DNA from: a virus
Virus record (IMG/VR): IMGVR_UViG_3300031857_024884
Location: 1 to 64,000 of that record
Length of the DNA: 64,000 bases
Direction: 5' to 3' (one strand)
The notes beneath the pieces were generated by a model, which searched no databases, was not told the origin of the DNA, and saw only the letters and a list, made by a program, of their open reading frames with translations. A program made the translations under genes and the position numbers. This document shows positions 55,083 through 63,672 of this stretch, piece after piece. Position 1 is the first letter of the stretch; each line of letters starts with the position of its first letter.

Positions 55083-56846
55083 GTGACTTCAGGTCTGACA
55101 AATAATCTTATCGAACACACCGCATTATCTTTATTGGATTCATATGATGGTGCAAATAATTTTATATTAAAATTAAAACACCAAAAAGATACTAACAAAA
55201 AGTTTTATCCCACTCGTTCACAATCAGAATATATAATTAACAATCACAACAAAACACCAAGGGTTGCTAAGAAGTGGGTCGATTTAGACCCATACTTCGC
55301 AAAGAAAATTGCCGATGAGAAATTATATACTGAAATACCAACTGAAGTTTGGGTTGAGAAGTTATTATCAGAAAAAGAAAAATCCTATCATATTTGGGGT
55401 AAAGTTTTTTCGGGTGAAACAATACACGATTTTTGGTTACCCAAAGGAGCCTTACTAAAAACTCACACAACTAAAGTGGTCGAAATTGACTACTTTAAAT
55501 ATTCTCATAGACCACCCTTAAATCATCAAAAAGAGGCGATAGAAAAATTGGTTGGTTCTAAAAGATTTATATTGGCGGATGATATGGGTGTTGGTAAAAC
55601 TACCTCAGCGACTATCGCCGCTTTAGAAACAAATGCTAAAAAAGTCTTAATTATCTGTCCCGCATCTTTAAAGATTAATTGGGAAAGGGAGATTAGAAAC
55701 TATACGGACAGAAGTATTTTTATTTGTGAGGGTAAAAACTTTTCATTAGAACACGATTTTGTAATTACTAATTACGATATCCTTAAAAACTTTTATGATT
55801 TAAAAGATAAAGATAATTCATTTATTGGTAAGTTTAAACCTGAACTTATTATAATTGATGAGGCTCATTACATTCAAAATGGCCAAGCTCAAAGAACAAA
55901 ACTCGTAAATCATTTTTCTAAAAAAGCCGATACTCTTTGGTTATTAACAGGAACACCAATGACAAACAGACCAATGAATTATTTCAATTTACTTCAACTA
56001 ATTGAAAGTCCTGTTGCTCAGAATTGGATGGCTTACGCTATCAGATATTGTCAAGGGTATCAATTTAAAGCCGGTAACAGAAAGATTTGGAATGTATCAG
56101 GAGCGTCTAACTTAGAAGAACTAAGAGATAGAACTTCAAAACAAGTATTAAGAAGATTGAAAACGGAAGTATTGGATTTACCTGAAAAGATTATTACCCC
56201 CGTTTATTTAAGGTTGAGGTCTAAATTATATGAAGGGTTAATGGGAGAATACTTTGATTGGTATAGAACAAAGGGTGAGGAATCAAAATCGCTAACAATT
56301 CAGTTTACAAAACTTATGAAAGTAAGACAAGTAATTGCTGAAGAAAAAATAGAACATACTATTGAACTTGCTCAAAACATAATTGACCAAGAAAAGAAAG
56401 TTATCATATTCACAAACTTTACAGATACTTTAAATCGTATTGCCGACCACTTTGGTAAACAAGCGGTAAGATTAGACGGAAGTTCTTCTAAACCACAAAG
56501 ACAATATGCGGTTGACCAATTCCAAGAAAACGATAAAATAAAAGTATTTGTTGGTAACGTTAAGGCGGCAGGAGTTGGGTTAACATTAACCGCGGCGGAA
56601 TCGGTAATCATTAATGACCTATCATTTGTTCCTGGTGATTTATCTCAAGCCGAAGATAGAGCGTATAGATATGGTCAAAAAAATAATGTCCTTGTTTATT
56701 ACCCAATATTTGAAAATACTATTGAGGGGTCAATATATGATATTGTAAACTCAAAGAAATCTGTAATTGAAACTGTAATGGGTGACAATTTAGATAAAGG
56801 TGATATCGTAGAACAGATTATGAATAAAATTAATTCAATAACATAA
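55083..56846 (+). CDS. SNF2-type DNA helicase/translocase
   Basis: 587 aa with a GTG start. Superfamily 2 motifs in order: Walker A ADDMGVGKTTSA near residue 168, motif Ia ICPASLKINWEREI, DEAH in IIDEAHYIQNGQAQ near residue 258, LTGTPM near residue 289, the SNF2 block RRLKTEVL near residue 360, and in the second lobe IIFTNFTDTLNRI, then VGNVKAAGVGLTLTAA and EDRAYRYGQKN near residue 525. The (Y/H)RxGQ form of motif VI is characteristic of SNF2/SMARCAL1-like annealing helicases. It could remodel forks or drive branch migration, the niche of UvsW in T4. It is the first gene of the plus-strand island, 24 bp before the SOD fusion. Confidence 0.9.
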   Translation: MTSGLTNNLIEHTALSLLDSYDGANNFILKLKHQKDTNKKFYPTRSQSEYIINNHNKTPRVAKKWVDLDPYFAKKIADEKLYTEIPTEVWVEKLLSEKEKSYHIWGKVFSGETIHDFWLPKGALLKTHTTKVVEIDYFKYSHRPPLNHQKEAIEKLVGSKRFILADDMGVGKTTSATIAALETNAKKVLIICPASLKINWEREIRNYTDRSIFICEGKNFSLEHDFVITNYDILKNFYDLKDKDNSFIGKFKPELIIIDEAHYIQNGQAQRTKLVNHFSKKADTLWLLTGTPMTNRPMNYFNLLQLIESPVAQNWMAYAIRYCQGYQFKAGNRKIWNVSGASNLEELRDRTSKQVLRRLKTEVLDLPEKIITPVYLRLRSKLYEGLMGEYFDWYRTKGEESKSLTIQFTKLMKVRQVIAEEKIEHTIELAQNIIDQEKKVIIFTNFTDTLNRIADHFGKQAVRLDGSSSKPQRQYAVDQFQENDKIKVFVGNVKAAGVGLTLTAAESVIINDLSFVPGDLSQAEDRAYRYGQKNNVLVYYPIFENTIEGSIYDIVNSKKSVIETVMGDNLDKGDIVEQIMNKINSIT

Positions 56847-56853
56847 TATTTAT
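56847..56853 (+). promoter_or_regulatory. TATTTAT motif before the SOD fusion gene
   Basis: AATATTTATTATAAAATAAA on the plus strand, 16 nt before the GTG start and just past the helicase stop. Confidence 0.4.
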
Positions 56854-56869
56854 TATAAAATAAATATTT

Positions 56870-58390
56870 GTGAAAAGTATATTAGAAAAGACATCAGTTT
56901 TATTAGAACAAATTCAAAAGTCAGAAAGTAAGAATTTCTTATTAACCGAAATGAAAAAAATCGGTATTGAAAAATTACCTTATTCTTATTCTTCTTTAAA
57001 ACAATTCATTGATTCTGAAACAATGGATATTCATTATAACAAACATTATAAAGGATATGTTAAGAAATTGAATGACGCTTTATCCAAAAAAGACTATGGT
57101 GATTTAGAACTTGAACAAATTGTAAAATCAATAAGTAGATTTCCAAAAGTTATTAGAAATAATGCGGGAGGAGCTTTTAACCACGCTTTATTTTGGAAGA
57201 TGTTATCCCCAAAAAAACAAAACCCTTCCGATAAACTACTTGATAAAATAAATAAACATTTTGAATCGTTTAAAAACTTTAAAACAAGGTTTGAAGATGT
57301 TGCACAAAAAAGATTTGGTTCAGGATGGGTGTGGCTTGTTTTAACCAAAAAGGGAAGATTAAAAATTATGTCAACTCCTAATCAAGACAACCCACTAATG
57401 AATGTTATTAAAAGAGGTGGTTATCCTTTACTAGGTTTAGATTTATGGGAACATGCTTATTATTTAAAATACCAAAATAAAAGGGATGAATATATAAAAG
57501 GTTTTTGGGATTTTGTTAATTGGGAATTTGTTAACAAAATGTATGAAATGAAAACCAAAACAACATTAAACGAAAATTATTTTAGAAGAATTATTTTGTC
57601 GGAATCGGTGGATGAAAAATGTAGTACAAGAGAAAACTCTTTTTATAGAGAGTTATTTAACAAGTACCCAAATATTAAGAAAGATTTTAACGAATGGATT
57701 GAGAAAACTTTGTCTGAGGTGTTTCCTGACAACTATTATAAAAGAAATGAATATGCTCCAGGGACATTAAGAGGTTTATACGATTTTATGGGAGAACCCG
57801 GTCGTTCAATATTTAATAGAGTTAATACAAATTATACCTGTTTTTGTATCTTAGTTAACGACATAAATAAAGTTCTTTTCACAATGAAGAAAAGACCAAT
57901 AACCTTTAATGTTGAAAACAATGATGAACAACTTACAAGATTATTAAACGCAATAACTTATTTTAAAAATAGAATCTTTAATCCCGAATCATCAACATTT
58001 AAATCGTTAATGGATACCGTTAAAAAGACAGGTGGTTTTGGTGATACTAACGAAGACTATGTTGTTAAAAAATTAAAAGAAAGACTTGGTAACGATAATG
58101 TTAAAAAGATTGCTAGTATTGGTAATCTTAGTGATACATTACAAGGAGTTGATTGTGAAATTATTTATAATGGAAGTAAAAAGACCGCTCAAGTTAAACC
58201 TTTTAAAGATATTAAACTTGACGGGGATAAAGTTAATTTTATCGAAACTGGTGGAGTTAAGGAATATGAAACAGATTGGTTAATATTCACAAATAGAAAA
58301 AAAATATATGTGTTTGATAATTCAAATACCGAAATTGTTGAAGGAAATTTTGTCTTAAATAAGAGTGATTTAGTTTTTAAGATAGATTGA
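56870..58390 (+). CDS. Superoxide dismutase (Mn/Fe type) fused to nuclease-like domain
   Basis: 506 aa with a GTG start. Residues about 35-225 are an Fe/Mn superoxide dismutase. Metal ligands are all present: His55 (MDIHYNKHY), His105 (GGAFNHALFW), Asp191 and His195 (DLWEHAYY). The gateway Tyr63, FGSGWVWLVL and the second-sphere Gln172 (NQDNP) are also present; the last is where Mn-type enzymes carry it. Residues 226-380 are a helical linker region with LNENYFRRIILSE. Residues about 385-506 look like a PD-(D/E)XK nuclease: helix Glu395 (GDTNEDYVVKKLKERL), Asp428 (QGVDCEI), then AQVK with Gln441 and Lys443. The enzyme would dismute superoxide. The target of the second domain is unknown. Neighbours are the helicase and a gp13-like neck gene. 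Confidence 0.85.
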   Translation: MKSILEKTSVLLEQIQKSESKNFLLTEMKKIGIEKLPYSYSSLKQFIDSETMDIHYNKHYKGYVKKLNDALSKKDYGDLELEQIVKSISRFPKVIRNNAGGAFNHALFWKMLSPKKQNPSDKLLDKINKHFESFKNFKTRFEDVAQKRFGSGWVWLVLTKKGRLKIMSTPNQDNPLMNVIKRGGYPLLGLDLWEHAYYLKYQNKRDEYIKGFWDFVNWEFVNKMYEMKTKTTLNENYFRRIILSESVDEKCSTRENSFYRELFNKYPNIKKDFNEWIEKTLSEVFPDNYYKRNEYAPGTLRGLYDFMGEPGRSIFNRVNTNYTCFCILVNDINKVLFTMKKRPITFNVENNDEQLTRLLNAITYFKNRIFNPESSTFKSLMDTVKKTGGFGDTNEDYVVKKLKERLGNDNVKKIASIGNLSDTLQGVDCEIIYNGSKKTAQVKPFKDIKLDGDKVNFIETGGVKEYETDWLIFTNRKKIYVFDNSNTEIVEGNFVLNKSDLVFKID

Positions 58391-58397
58391 TATTTAT
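58391..58397 (+). promoter_or_regulatory. TATTTAT motif before gp13-like neck gene
   Basis: GATATTTATATATAAAGAAC on the plus strand, 17 nt before the ATG and immediately after the SOD fusion stop. Confidence 0.4.
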
Positions 58398-58414
58398 ATA
58401 TAAAGAACACAATT

Positions 58415-59536
58415 ATGTCAATCATTGCAGAACCAGAAAGAAGCGATTTATATCGTAAAGTTAGACACTTATTAGGTGCTCCTTTAAGGTCTATTGAATT
58501 AGAGGATGAACAAATGGACACTCTATTAGAATTCTCAATAGACGATTATTCGCAATATGTCCAAGATTGGTTAATTGAATCTCAATGGACATCACTTTAT
58601 AATTTAAATTTAGATACTCAATCTTTATCTAAAGCATTTACCACAAAAAGTTTAGATTACGAACAAAGATATACTTACGCGTATTCGAAAATTGTTGGAT
58701 TGCAAGCGGGAGGAGATTCTGTTCTTAAAAAAGATTACATACAATTAGTTAAAGGACAACAAATGTACGAAATTCCTGCCGGTAGAGAATTAAATGAATT
58801 ATTATGGTTTACTCCGGCTGAGTTAAATAATTTATTATTTGACCCTTGGACATTTGGAGCATTAGGTGGTGTTGGTTTGGGAGGACCCGCTGGTTATTCT
58901 CAGTTTGGTTATTCGGGCTCATATTTTATGATGCCTGCCTTTGATATGTTATTAAGAATGCAAGAGATTAATATACAAAGAAGAATTATTGCGGGAGAAT
59001 TAACATATAGAGTTACCGCACTTCCTGAAGGAAAGAAGGCAATTCACCTTATGAATGTACCAGGTGGTAAATTTGATTTTGGAAATTCTACATTAATGAG
59101 AGGTAAGGTTTGGTATTGGTATTATGAGGTTGATGGTCCTGATAGAGATAAATGTTTGAAGGACAATCCTGATATTATTAGATTACCTTCTGATGTTCCG
59201 TTTGAAAAGATTAGTTGGGCAGACCTTAATAACCCAGCACAACAATGGGTTAGAAGATGGTTTATTGCATATTGTAAAGAAACCTTATCAAAGGTAAGAG
59301 GAAAATATAGCGGTAATTTAAAAACTCCTGATTCTGAATTAACAATGGATTACCAATCTTTAGCGACTGAGTCAAAAGACGAAAAAACTAAATTAATTGA
59401 GGAATTAACAGGTGCTGAGGGTAGATTAACAAGATTAAGACCTGAAAAAGTAATGGAGCGTGAGGCGTTACTTGCGGAAAACTTAAACAAACAAAAGAAA
59501 TTTACCGCAATGCCAAGACAAATTTATGTAATATGA
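58415..59536 (+). CDS. 13: Neck protein, gp13-like
   Basis: 373 aa (T4 gp13: 309 aa). The N-terminal helix pair VRHLLGAPLRSIELEDEQMD then FSIDDYSQYVQDWL is the opening pattern of gp13-type head-completion proteins of T4-like phages. After it come a KGQQMYEIPAGRELNELLWF strand region, a Gly/aromatic-rich segment (about 150-185), LRMQEINIQRR, and a KVWYWYYEVDG strand pair. A C-terminal helix with AYCKETLSKVRGKY follows. gp13 closes the portal after packaging and with gp14 receives the tail. It overlaps the next gene by 4 bp (ATGA), so the two are probably coupled. Confidence 0.75.
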   Translation: MSIIAEPERSDLYRKVRHLLGAPLRSIELEDEQMDTLLEFSIDDYSQYVQDWLIESQWTSLYNLNLDTQSLSKAFTTKSLDYEQRYTYAYSKIVGLQAGGDSVLKKDYIQLVKGQQMYEIPAGRELNELLWFTPAELNNLLFDPWTFGALGGVGLGGPAGYSQFGYSGSYFMMPAFDMLLRMQEINIQRRIIAGELTYRVTALPEGKKAIHLMNVPGGKFDFGNSTLMRGKVWYWYYEVDGPDRDKCLKDNPDIIRLPSDVPFEKISWADLNNPAQQWVRRWFIAYCKETLSKVRGKYSGNLKTPDSELTMDYQSLATESKDEKTKLIEELTGAEGRLTRLRPEKVMEREALLAENLNKQKKFTAMPRQIYVI

Positions 59537-59916
59537 TAAAATCGACATTGGTTAGGAAAAAAATTGGTGATAAAACCTATAATATTAAACAACATAAAGA
59601 GATTGAATATTTTGAGAAACTTATTCCGTTAGTGCCTGAGTTTTTAAAAAAAGTCGTAACCGAATCTTCGTATAAAACAAATGGTGAAGATTTAATTTTA
59701 ATCAAAAATGCCGAACATTGTAATTTAGTTTTAGACAATTCTAAATCCGACCACCTTATTATTAAAGTATTAACAAACGTTACCATAACCCCATCTATCG
59801 GAAAGATAGATGAGTACTATGATGAACTTAATATAAGTAAGGGTGCTTGTGTTGAGATGGTTTTAATTGAAAACAACTGGTATATAATTTCGTCCGATGG
59901 TATTAAGTTGGATTAA
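59533..59916 (+). CDS. Small beta-rich protein, unknown function
   Basis: 127 aa, starting MIKSTLVRKKIGDKTYNIK. An N-terminal helical part (IEYFEKLIPLVPEFLKKVV) leads to a beta domain with LILIKNAEHCNLVLDNSKSD and ends NNWYIISSDGIKLD. That layout resembles small fibre or decoration domains ending in W-Y strands, such as the truncated fibre at 63673-64000. It overlaps the gp13-like gene by 4 bp and shares its stop TTAA with the convergent polymerase gene. It may be a minor head or neck component; the role is unproven. Confidence 0.55.
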   Translation: MIKSTLVRKKIGDKTYNIKQHKEIEYFEKLIPLVPEFLKKVVTESSYKTNGEDLILIKNAEHCNLVLDNSKSDHLIIKVLTNVTITPSIGKIDEYYDELNISKGACVEMVLIENNWYIISSDGIKLD

Positions 59917-62687
59917 ATGTATTCTTCCCACCCTTCATCAGCCAATTCATACATATAGTTAGGGTCAATACCTCTTTTCTCCCAATACTTAACTTCCCCT
60001 TCAGATAATTTTAAAACTTCTTCTAAAGAATCTTGGTCTTCAGGTTCAAATGGGTGTCCATTAATTAATTCACATTGGTCTTTTGTAAATAACCCTCTAT
60101 CTTCAGGTTTGTCAACAAGTAAACTATCTCTAACTTCATCTTTAAATACCACAAGTAATGGCTCAATCCTTTTATTAAATGTTGTTACCGCTCTTGCAAC
60201 ATTATAATCACCTGTCATACCTGGATTATTTTCTAATGTTTTGGCATCTAACATATAACAATTAATTTGAATTTCTTTTGTTGGTTCAGGAACTTTTTTA
60301 CCTGCTGCCTCAAGTTCAGTTATTTGTTTCTTAGTTAATTTTTTTGTTATCTTCTGAACATCCCCCTCTGAAGCCTTTGTCCCGTTATTTACATAATAGA
60401 TAACGTCACCCAAATTAACATTTAACTTATGTTGTCTTGCTAATTCCATATGTGCCATCATCGACATATCACCACCCGCCTTTGTTTTTTGTTTTGACCT
60501 TTTGATATAATCATCCATACTAAGTTTTACTTTCGCTCTTTGGGCGATTTTCATTAGTGGGATTTCTTTATTGTATATCTTGGATAGGTATTCGTAATAC
60601 CACTCAACAAACTCCTGACCTTTACCCTCAAGCAAGTATTTAACTCCTTTATCTAAAAAGTCTTCAATATATAGTGGAAGTTTTTTTGATTTAATTGTAT
60701 TACCTGTTAATTTGATTTTACCTTTTGCGTCCATAACCGCGTAGTTTTTACGAGCAAGATTAATACAAGAAGGCCAAGTTCCATCGGTATCTAATGCCAT
60801 CTCACCTCTCATAAACATATCGTTAAATTCTGCAACATCAGCATCATCACCCTTATACTCTTTACCCTTTTTAACTTTCCAATTATTACCTTTACCAATA
60901 TAAACTCTATTCTCCACTCCATCAGGTTTTGAAAAATTGACCCCATCGGTGTCCATTACTAGCGGAGTATAACCTTTTTTCATAAAGAACTTAATCATCA
61001 TTCTAAGATATTGTCTTCCCGTACAAGTAATCTGTTCTCCCATAAACATATCTCCCCAAGCAAATACTTGTGGTGCTGATAAAGCCCCGAACATTGAGTT
61101 AATGAAAATCTTAATAGGTAACTGTTTACGGTCATAAGATAATGATTTTTTCTTATCTTTCTCATACCATTCCCCCGCTAAGTTCTTATACATAATACGA
61201 GTATTTCTGAAATAAGATAACATTCCTTTCATTGCTCCTGTAACATCACAATCAGGGAACACGTCATGAACTAATTGAATAGATGGGTATAGTGAAGAAT
61301 AATCTAGTTTTAATACTGACTTTGAATATCCTACTTTTAGTAATCTTGATAATCCTCCTACAAAGTCCGCTTTTTCTTGTTTTTTAGGAATTGCTAATTT
61401 GAATTTATAAGACCAAGCTAACATCAACATCTTCCATAAAGTCGCAGTTCCCATAGTAGAAACTCTCTCGTAAGTTGTTGGTACCATTGACGCAAGTAAG
61501 AATGTCCCTTGATTAAATTCATCATCGACTAATAGGGTTTCCTCCAAATCGTCATCAAGATATCTCTCAACAATATTATCCCCCGTTACTTTTATATATG
61601 TTCCAGGAAATCTTGTATCTAAATTATCGAACTCAGGTTTATCCGCTCTTTTATATTTTCCGTTTGTAATGTTTAACCAATACTCATTCTTATCACGATA
61701 CATTGCACCAATATCTTCATGGGGAATATAAACACGGTCAGGTGCTTCTGCCTCAATATATTGTGTAATATATTTAAGACCCGCTGACTTAATACTTGAG
61801 TTAATAGCTTGAGCTCTTCTAACCGAATGTAAAATATCAATAACATTATAACCCCACATTCCAACCTGATTATATTTCTCAACCTCATTGGCGAGTTTAA
61901 GTAAATTCTCACTTTGTTTAATATTGTAGTTCGGATTTAATGTTCTACATATCTTTTTAATATCCAAATGTAACGCCTTACATCTTTCAAATATCCAATA
62001 CCAGTCGAAATTTGCGGAGTTATAACCACCAATGATTGTTGGTTTTATCTCATCTATAATTCTAAAGAACTCAACAAGTCCCGCTCTTTCTTGCTCTTCA
62101 TCGGAACATTCAATAACTTTTTGAAATCCTTTATTTGTTTTTAATCCAATCATAAAAATACGACCGTCTTTTGGTTCTAATGAGGTCGTCTCCAAGTCAA
62201 ATACAAACCTTGTGATGTCGTTGTATTCTTCATATCCTTTAAATAAACGTTTTTCTTTTTGGATTAGATATTGTTCTACTGGAGGTAGAACCATTATTAA
62301 ATCTTTTGTTCTTTCTCCCCAAGGGTCTGCCCCACCATCTCTGAAGAATTGTATGAGTGAACGGTAACCTTTTAAAGATTTAACCATAAATTTAAGACCA
62401 TCTTCCAATCTTTTATTTCCTTTGGTCTCAAGTTTCTCAATCATAATTCCGTATTTGGACATAGCCTCTTTTTGTAGTGCTTTTGATGATTGATAAAAAT
62501 TTATCCCTTTAAGGTCTCCGACCCAAGCAAATGCGGTAAAATTATCTTTCTTGATAATCTTTCCTTGTCCTGGTGGTTCTTTTATTTTATAAATGGAATC
62601 GGTTGCGTAATCGAATTCTATCGCAACAATGTGTTCTTCGGGGTCATTACCCTCTAAGAAGGATTTGATTTCTTCTTGACTAATCAT
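59913..62687 (-). CDS. 43: DNA polymerase, family B (gp43-like)
   Basis: 924 aa (T4 gp43: 898 aa). The proofreading exonuclease has ExoI FDLETTSLEP near residue 164 and a later IIGGYNSANFDWYW (ExoII). Polymerase motif A is LDYSSLYPSIQ near residue 462, motif B is KIFINSMFGALSAP near residue 530, and motif C is VMDTDGVNFS near residue 580, with the catalytic aspartates present. A C-terminal EYLSKIYNKEIPLMKIAQRAK-type region is the thumb, and the end (YMYELADEGWEEYI) may hold the clamp-binding peptide. It is convergent with the plus-strand island and has a 95-bp leader with an inverted repeat. Confidence 0.96.
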   Translation of the reverse strand: MISQEEIKSFLEGNDPEEHIVAIEFDYATDSIYKIKEPPGQGKIIKKDNFTAFAWVGDLKGINFYQSSKALQKEAMSKYGIMIEKLETKGNKRLEDGLKFMVKSLKGYRSLIQFFRDGGADPWGERTKDLIMVLPPVEQYLIQKEKRLFKGYEEYNDITRFVFDLETTSLEPKDGRIFMIGLKTNKGFQKVIECSDEEQERAGLVEFFRIIDEIKPTIIGGYNSANFDWYWIFERCKALHLDIKKICRTLNPNYNIKQSENLLKLANEVEKYNQVGMWGYNVIDILHSVRRAQAINSSIKSAGLKYITQYIEAEAPDRVYIPHEDIGAMYRDKNEYWLNITNGKYKRADKPEFDNLDTRFPGTYIKVTGDNIVERYLDDDLEETLLVDDEFNQGTFLLASMVPTTYERVSTMGTATLWKMLMLAWSYKFKLAIPKKQEKADFVGGLSRLLKVGYSKSVLKLDYSSLYPSIQLVHDVFPDCDVTGAMKGMLSYFRNTRIMYKNLAGEWYEKDKKKSLSYDRKQLPIKIFINSMFGALSAPQVFAWGDMFMGEQITCTGRQYLRMMIKFFMKKGYTPLVMDTDGVNFSKPDGVENRVYIGKGNNWKVKKGKEYKGDDADVAEFNDMFMRGEMALDTDGTWPSCINLARKNYAVMDAKGKIKLTGNTIKSKKLPLYIEDFLDKGVKYLLEGKGQEFVEWYYEYLSKIYNKEIPLMKIAQRAKVKLSMDDYIKRSKQKTKAGGDMSMMAHMELARQHKLNVNLGDVIYYVNNGTKASEGDVQKITKKLTKKQITELEAAGKKVPEPTKEIQINCYMLDAKTLENNPGMTGDYNVARAVTTFNKRIEPLLVVFKDEVRDSLLVDKPEDRGLFTKDQCELINGHPFEPEDQDSLEEVLKLSEGEVKYWEKRGIDPNYMYELADEGWEEYI

Positions 62688-62715
62688 AATAAAAATTTAA
62701 AGTGGTTTATTCGCT

Positions 62716-62730
62716 CTCAAACTATTTGAG
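62716..62730 (-). promoter_or_regulatory. Inverted repeat in DNA polymerase leader
   Basis: CTCAAA-CTA/TAG-TTTGAG: a perfect 6-bp stem with a 3-nt loop, 28 nt before the polymerase ATG. T4 polymerase represses its own translation through a leader hairpin; a similar role here is only inferred. Confidence 0.4.
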
Positions 62731-62745
62731 ATTTACCTTACCTAA

Positions 62746-62752
62746 ATAAATA
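62746..62752 (-). promoter_or_regulatory. TATTTAT motif before DNA polymerase gene
   Basis: TATATTTATTTAGGTAAGG on the minus strand, 58 nt before the ATG and 15 nt before the leader inverted repeat. Confidence 0.35.
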
Positions 62753-62782
62753 TAAAATTAATCTAATGAATTGTCAAATAAC

Positions 62783-63670
62783 TTATGATATTCCCCACCT
62801 ATTTTTTAAGAAGGTTATTATTTTACTGTGAGTATCAATTGAGTGTATTGTATTAAAAATTATTAATTCCCCAAAATAACCTTGATATAATTCCTCTACA
62901 ATACTATTGGTTGGATTTACTCCTCCTAAAGAAAAATCAATTCCTATTGTAGTTCCTGTTGTAACGGTTGACTGAGTCATCGCGGTTGTCTGTATTCCAT
63001 TAACATACGTAAAAACGGAATTGTTTATTAAATCTCTAGTGTCTTGAGCCCTAATTGAAAAGATTCTTAAATTTTTTGACTGAAGTTCGGTTTCATCAGA
63101 GTTAATCTCAATTGGTACATTTAGTATTGTGTTATAATTATCTGTTTCTGTTTTTAAATAAATGTCTTTATTATCGACTACCGCAATATATTCTACATTT
63201 GAAGTTCTTGGTAAAGGTAAATATAATGGGTCATCGTTTAATATAAAATTTAGATTACTTGAAATATCAGCAGTTCTTCCCGATAACGGTTTTACTACAA
63301 GATAAAGAGTAAATGAATACCCACTTGTAGACATAAAACTAATATTTTGATTCGTTGTATAATAACTACCATCACAAGTCGCAACACAAGGAGGTGGCCA
63401 GCAAGAACCATATATTGCGGGAAAATAAAGTAAATTTTGACCCCCCAAAACATCCCAAGTTGGGGCACAATCGGTCGCAGCGGTAATTGCTGAATAAGTT
63501 TCCGCCGTGTATTGTCTAATTTCAGTAATTGAAGTTCCTGAAGAAGGTGATGACGGGGTTAAATAACTTGTATCAAACACCTGAAAATAAACCGTTGGGT
63601 TTAAAGTTATCGGGTCAATACTTCCTCCGTAATCAACACCACTTAATGAACTAAAAAATAGTCTAGACAT
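62783..63670 (-). CDS. LamG/concanavalin-like tail fibre protein
   Basis: 295 aa, starting MSRLFFSSLSGVDYGG. From about residue 110 (YTTNQNISFMSTSGYSFTLY) to the end the strand pattern is that of a LamG-type jelly roll. It closes with YFGELIIFNTIHSIDTHSKI and FLKNRWGIS, the usual end of LamG_3 domains in phages and bacteria. A Cys- and Pro-rich loop (YGSCWPPPCVATCDG) lies near residue 90. These domains bind glycans or other surface ligands, so a receptor-binding or fibre-tip role is likely. It follows the truncated fibre gene by 2 bp on the same strand. Confidence 0.7.
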   Translation of the reverse strand: MSRLFFSSLSGVDYGGSIDPITLNPTVYFQVFDTSYLTPSSPSSGTSITEIRQYTAETYSAITAATDCAPTWDVLGGQNLLYFPAIYGSCWPPPCVATCDGSYYTTNQNISFMSTSGYSFTLYLVVKPLSGRTADISSNLNFILNDDPLYLPLPRTSNVEYIAVVDNKDIYLKTETDNYNTILNVPIEINSDETELQSKNLRIFSIRAQDTRDLINNSVFTYVNGIQTTAMTQSTVTTGTTIGIDFSLGGVNPTNSIVEELYQGYFGELIIFNTIHSIDTHSKIITFLKNRWGIS

Positions 63671-63672
63671 TA

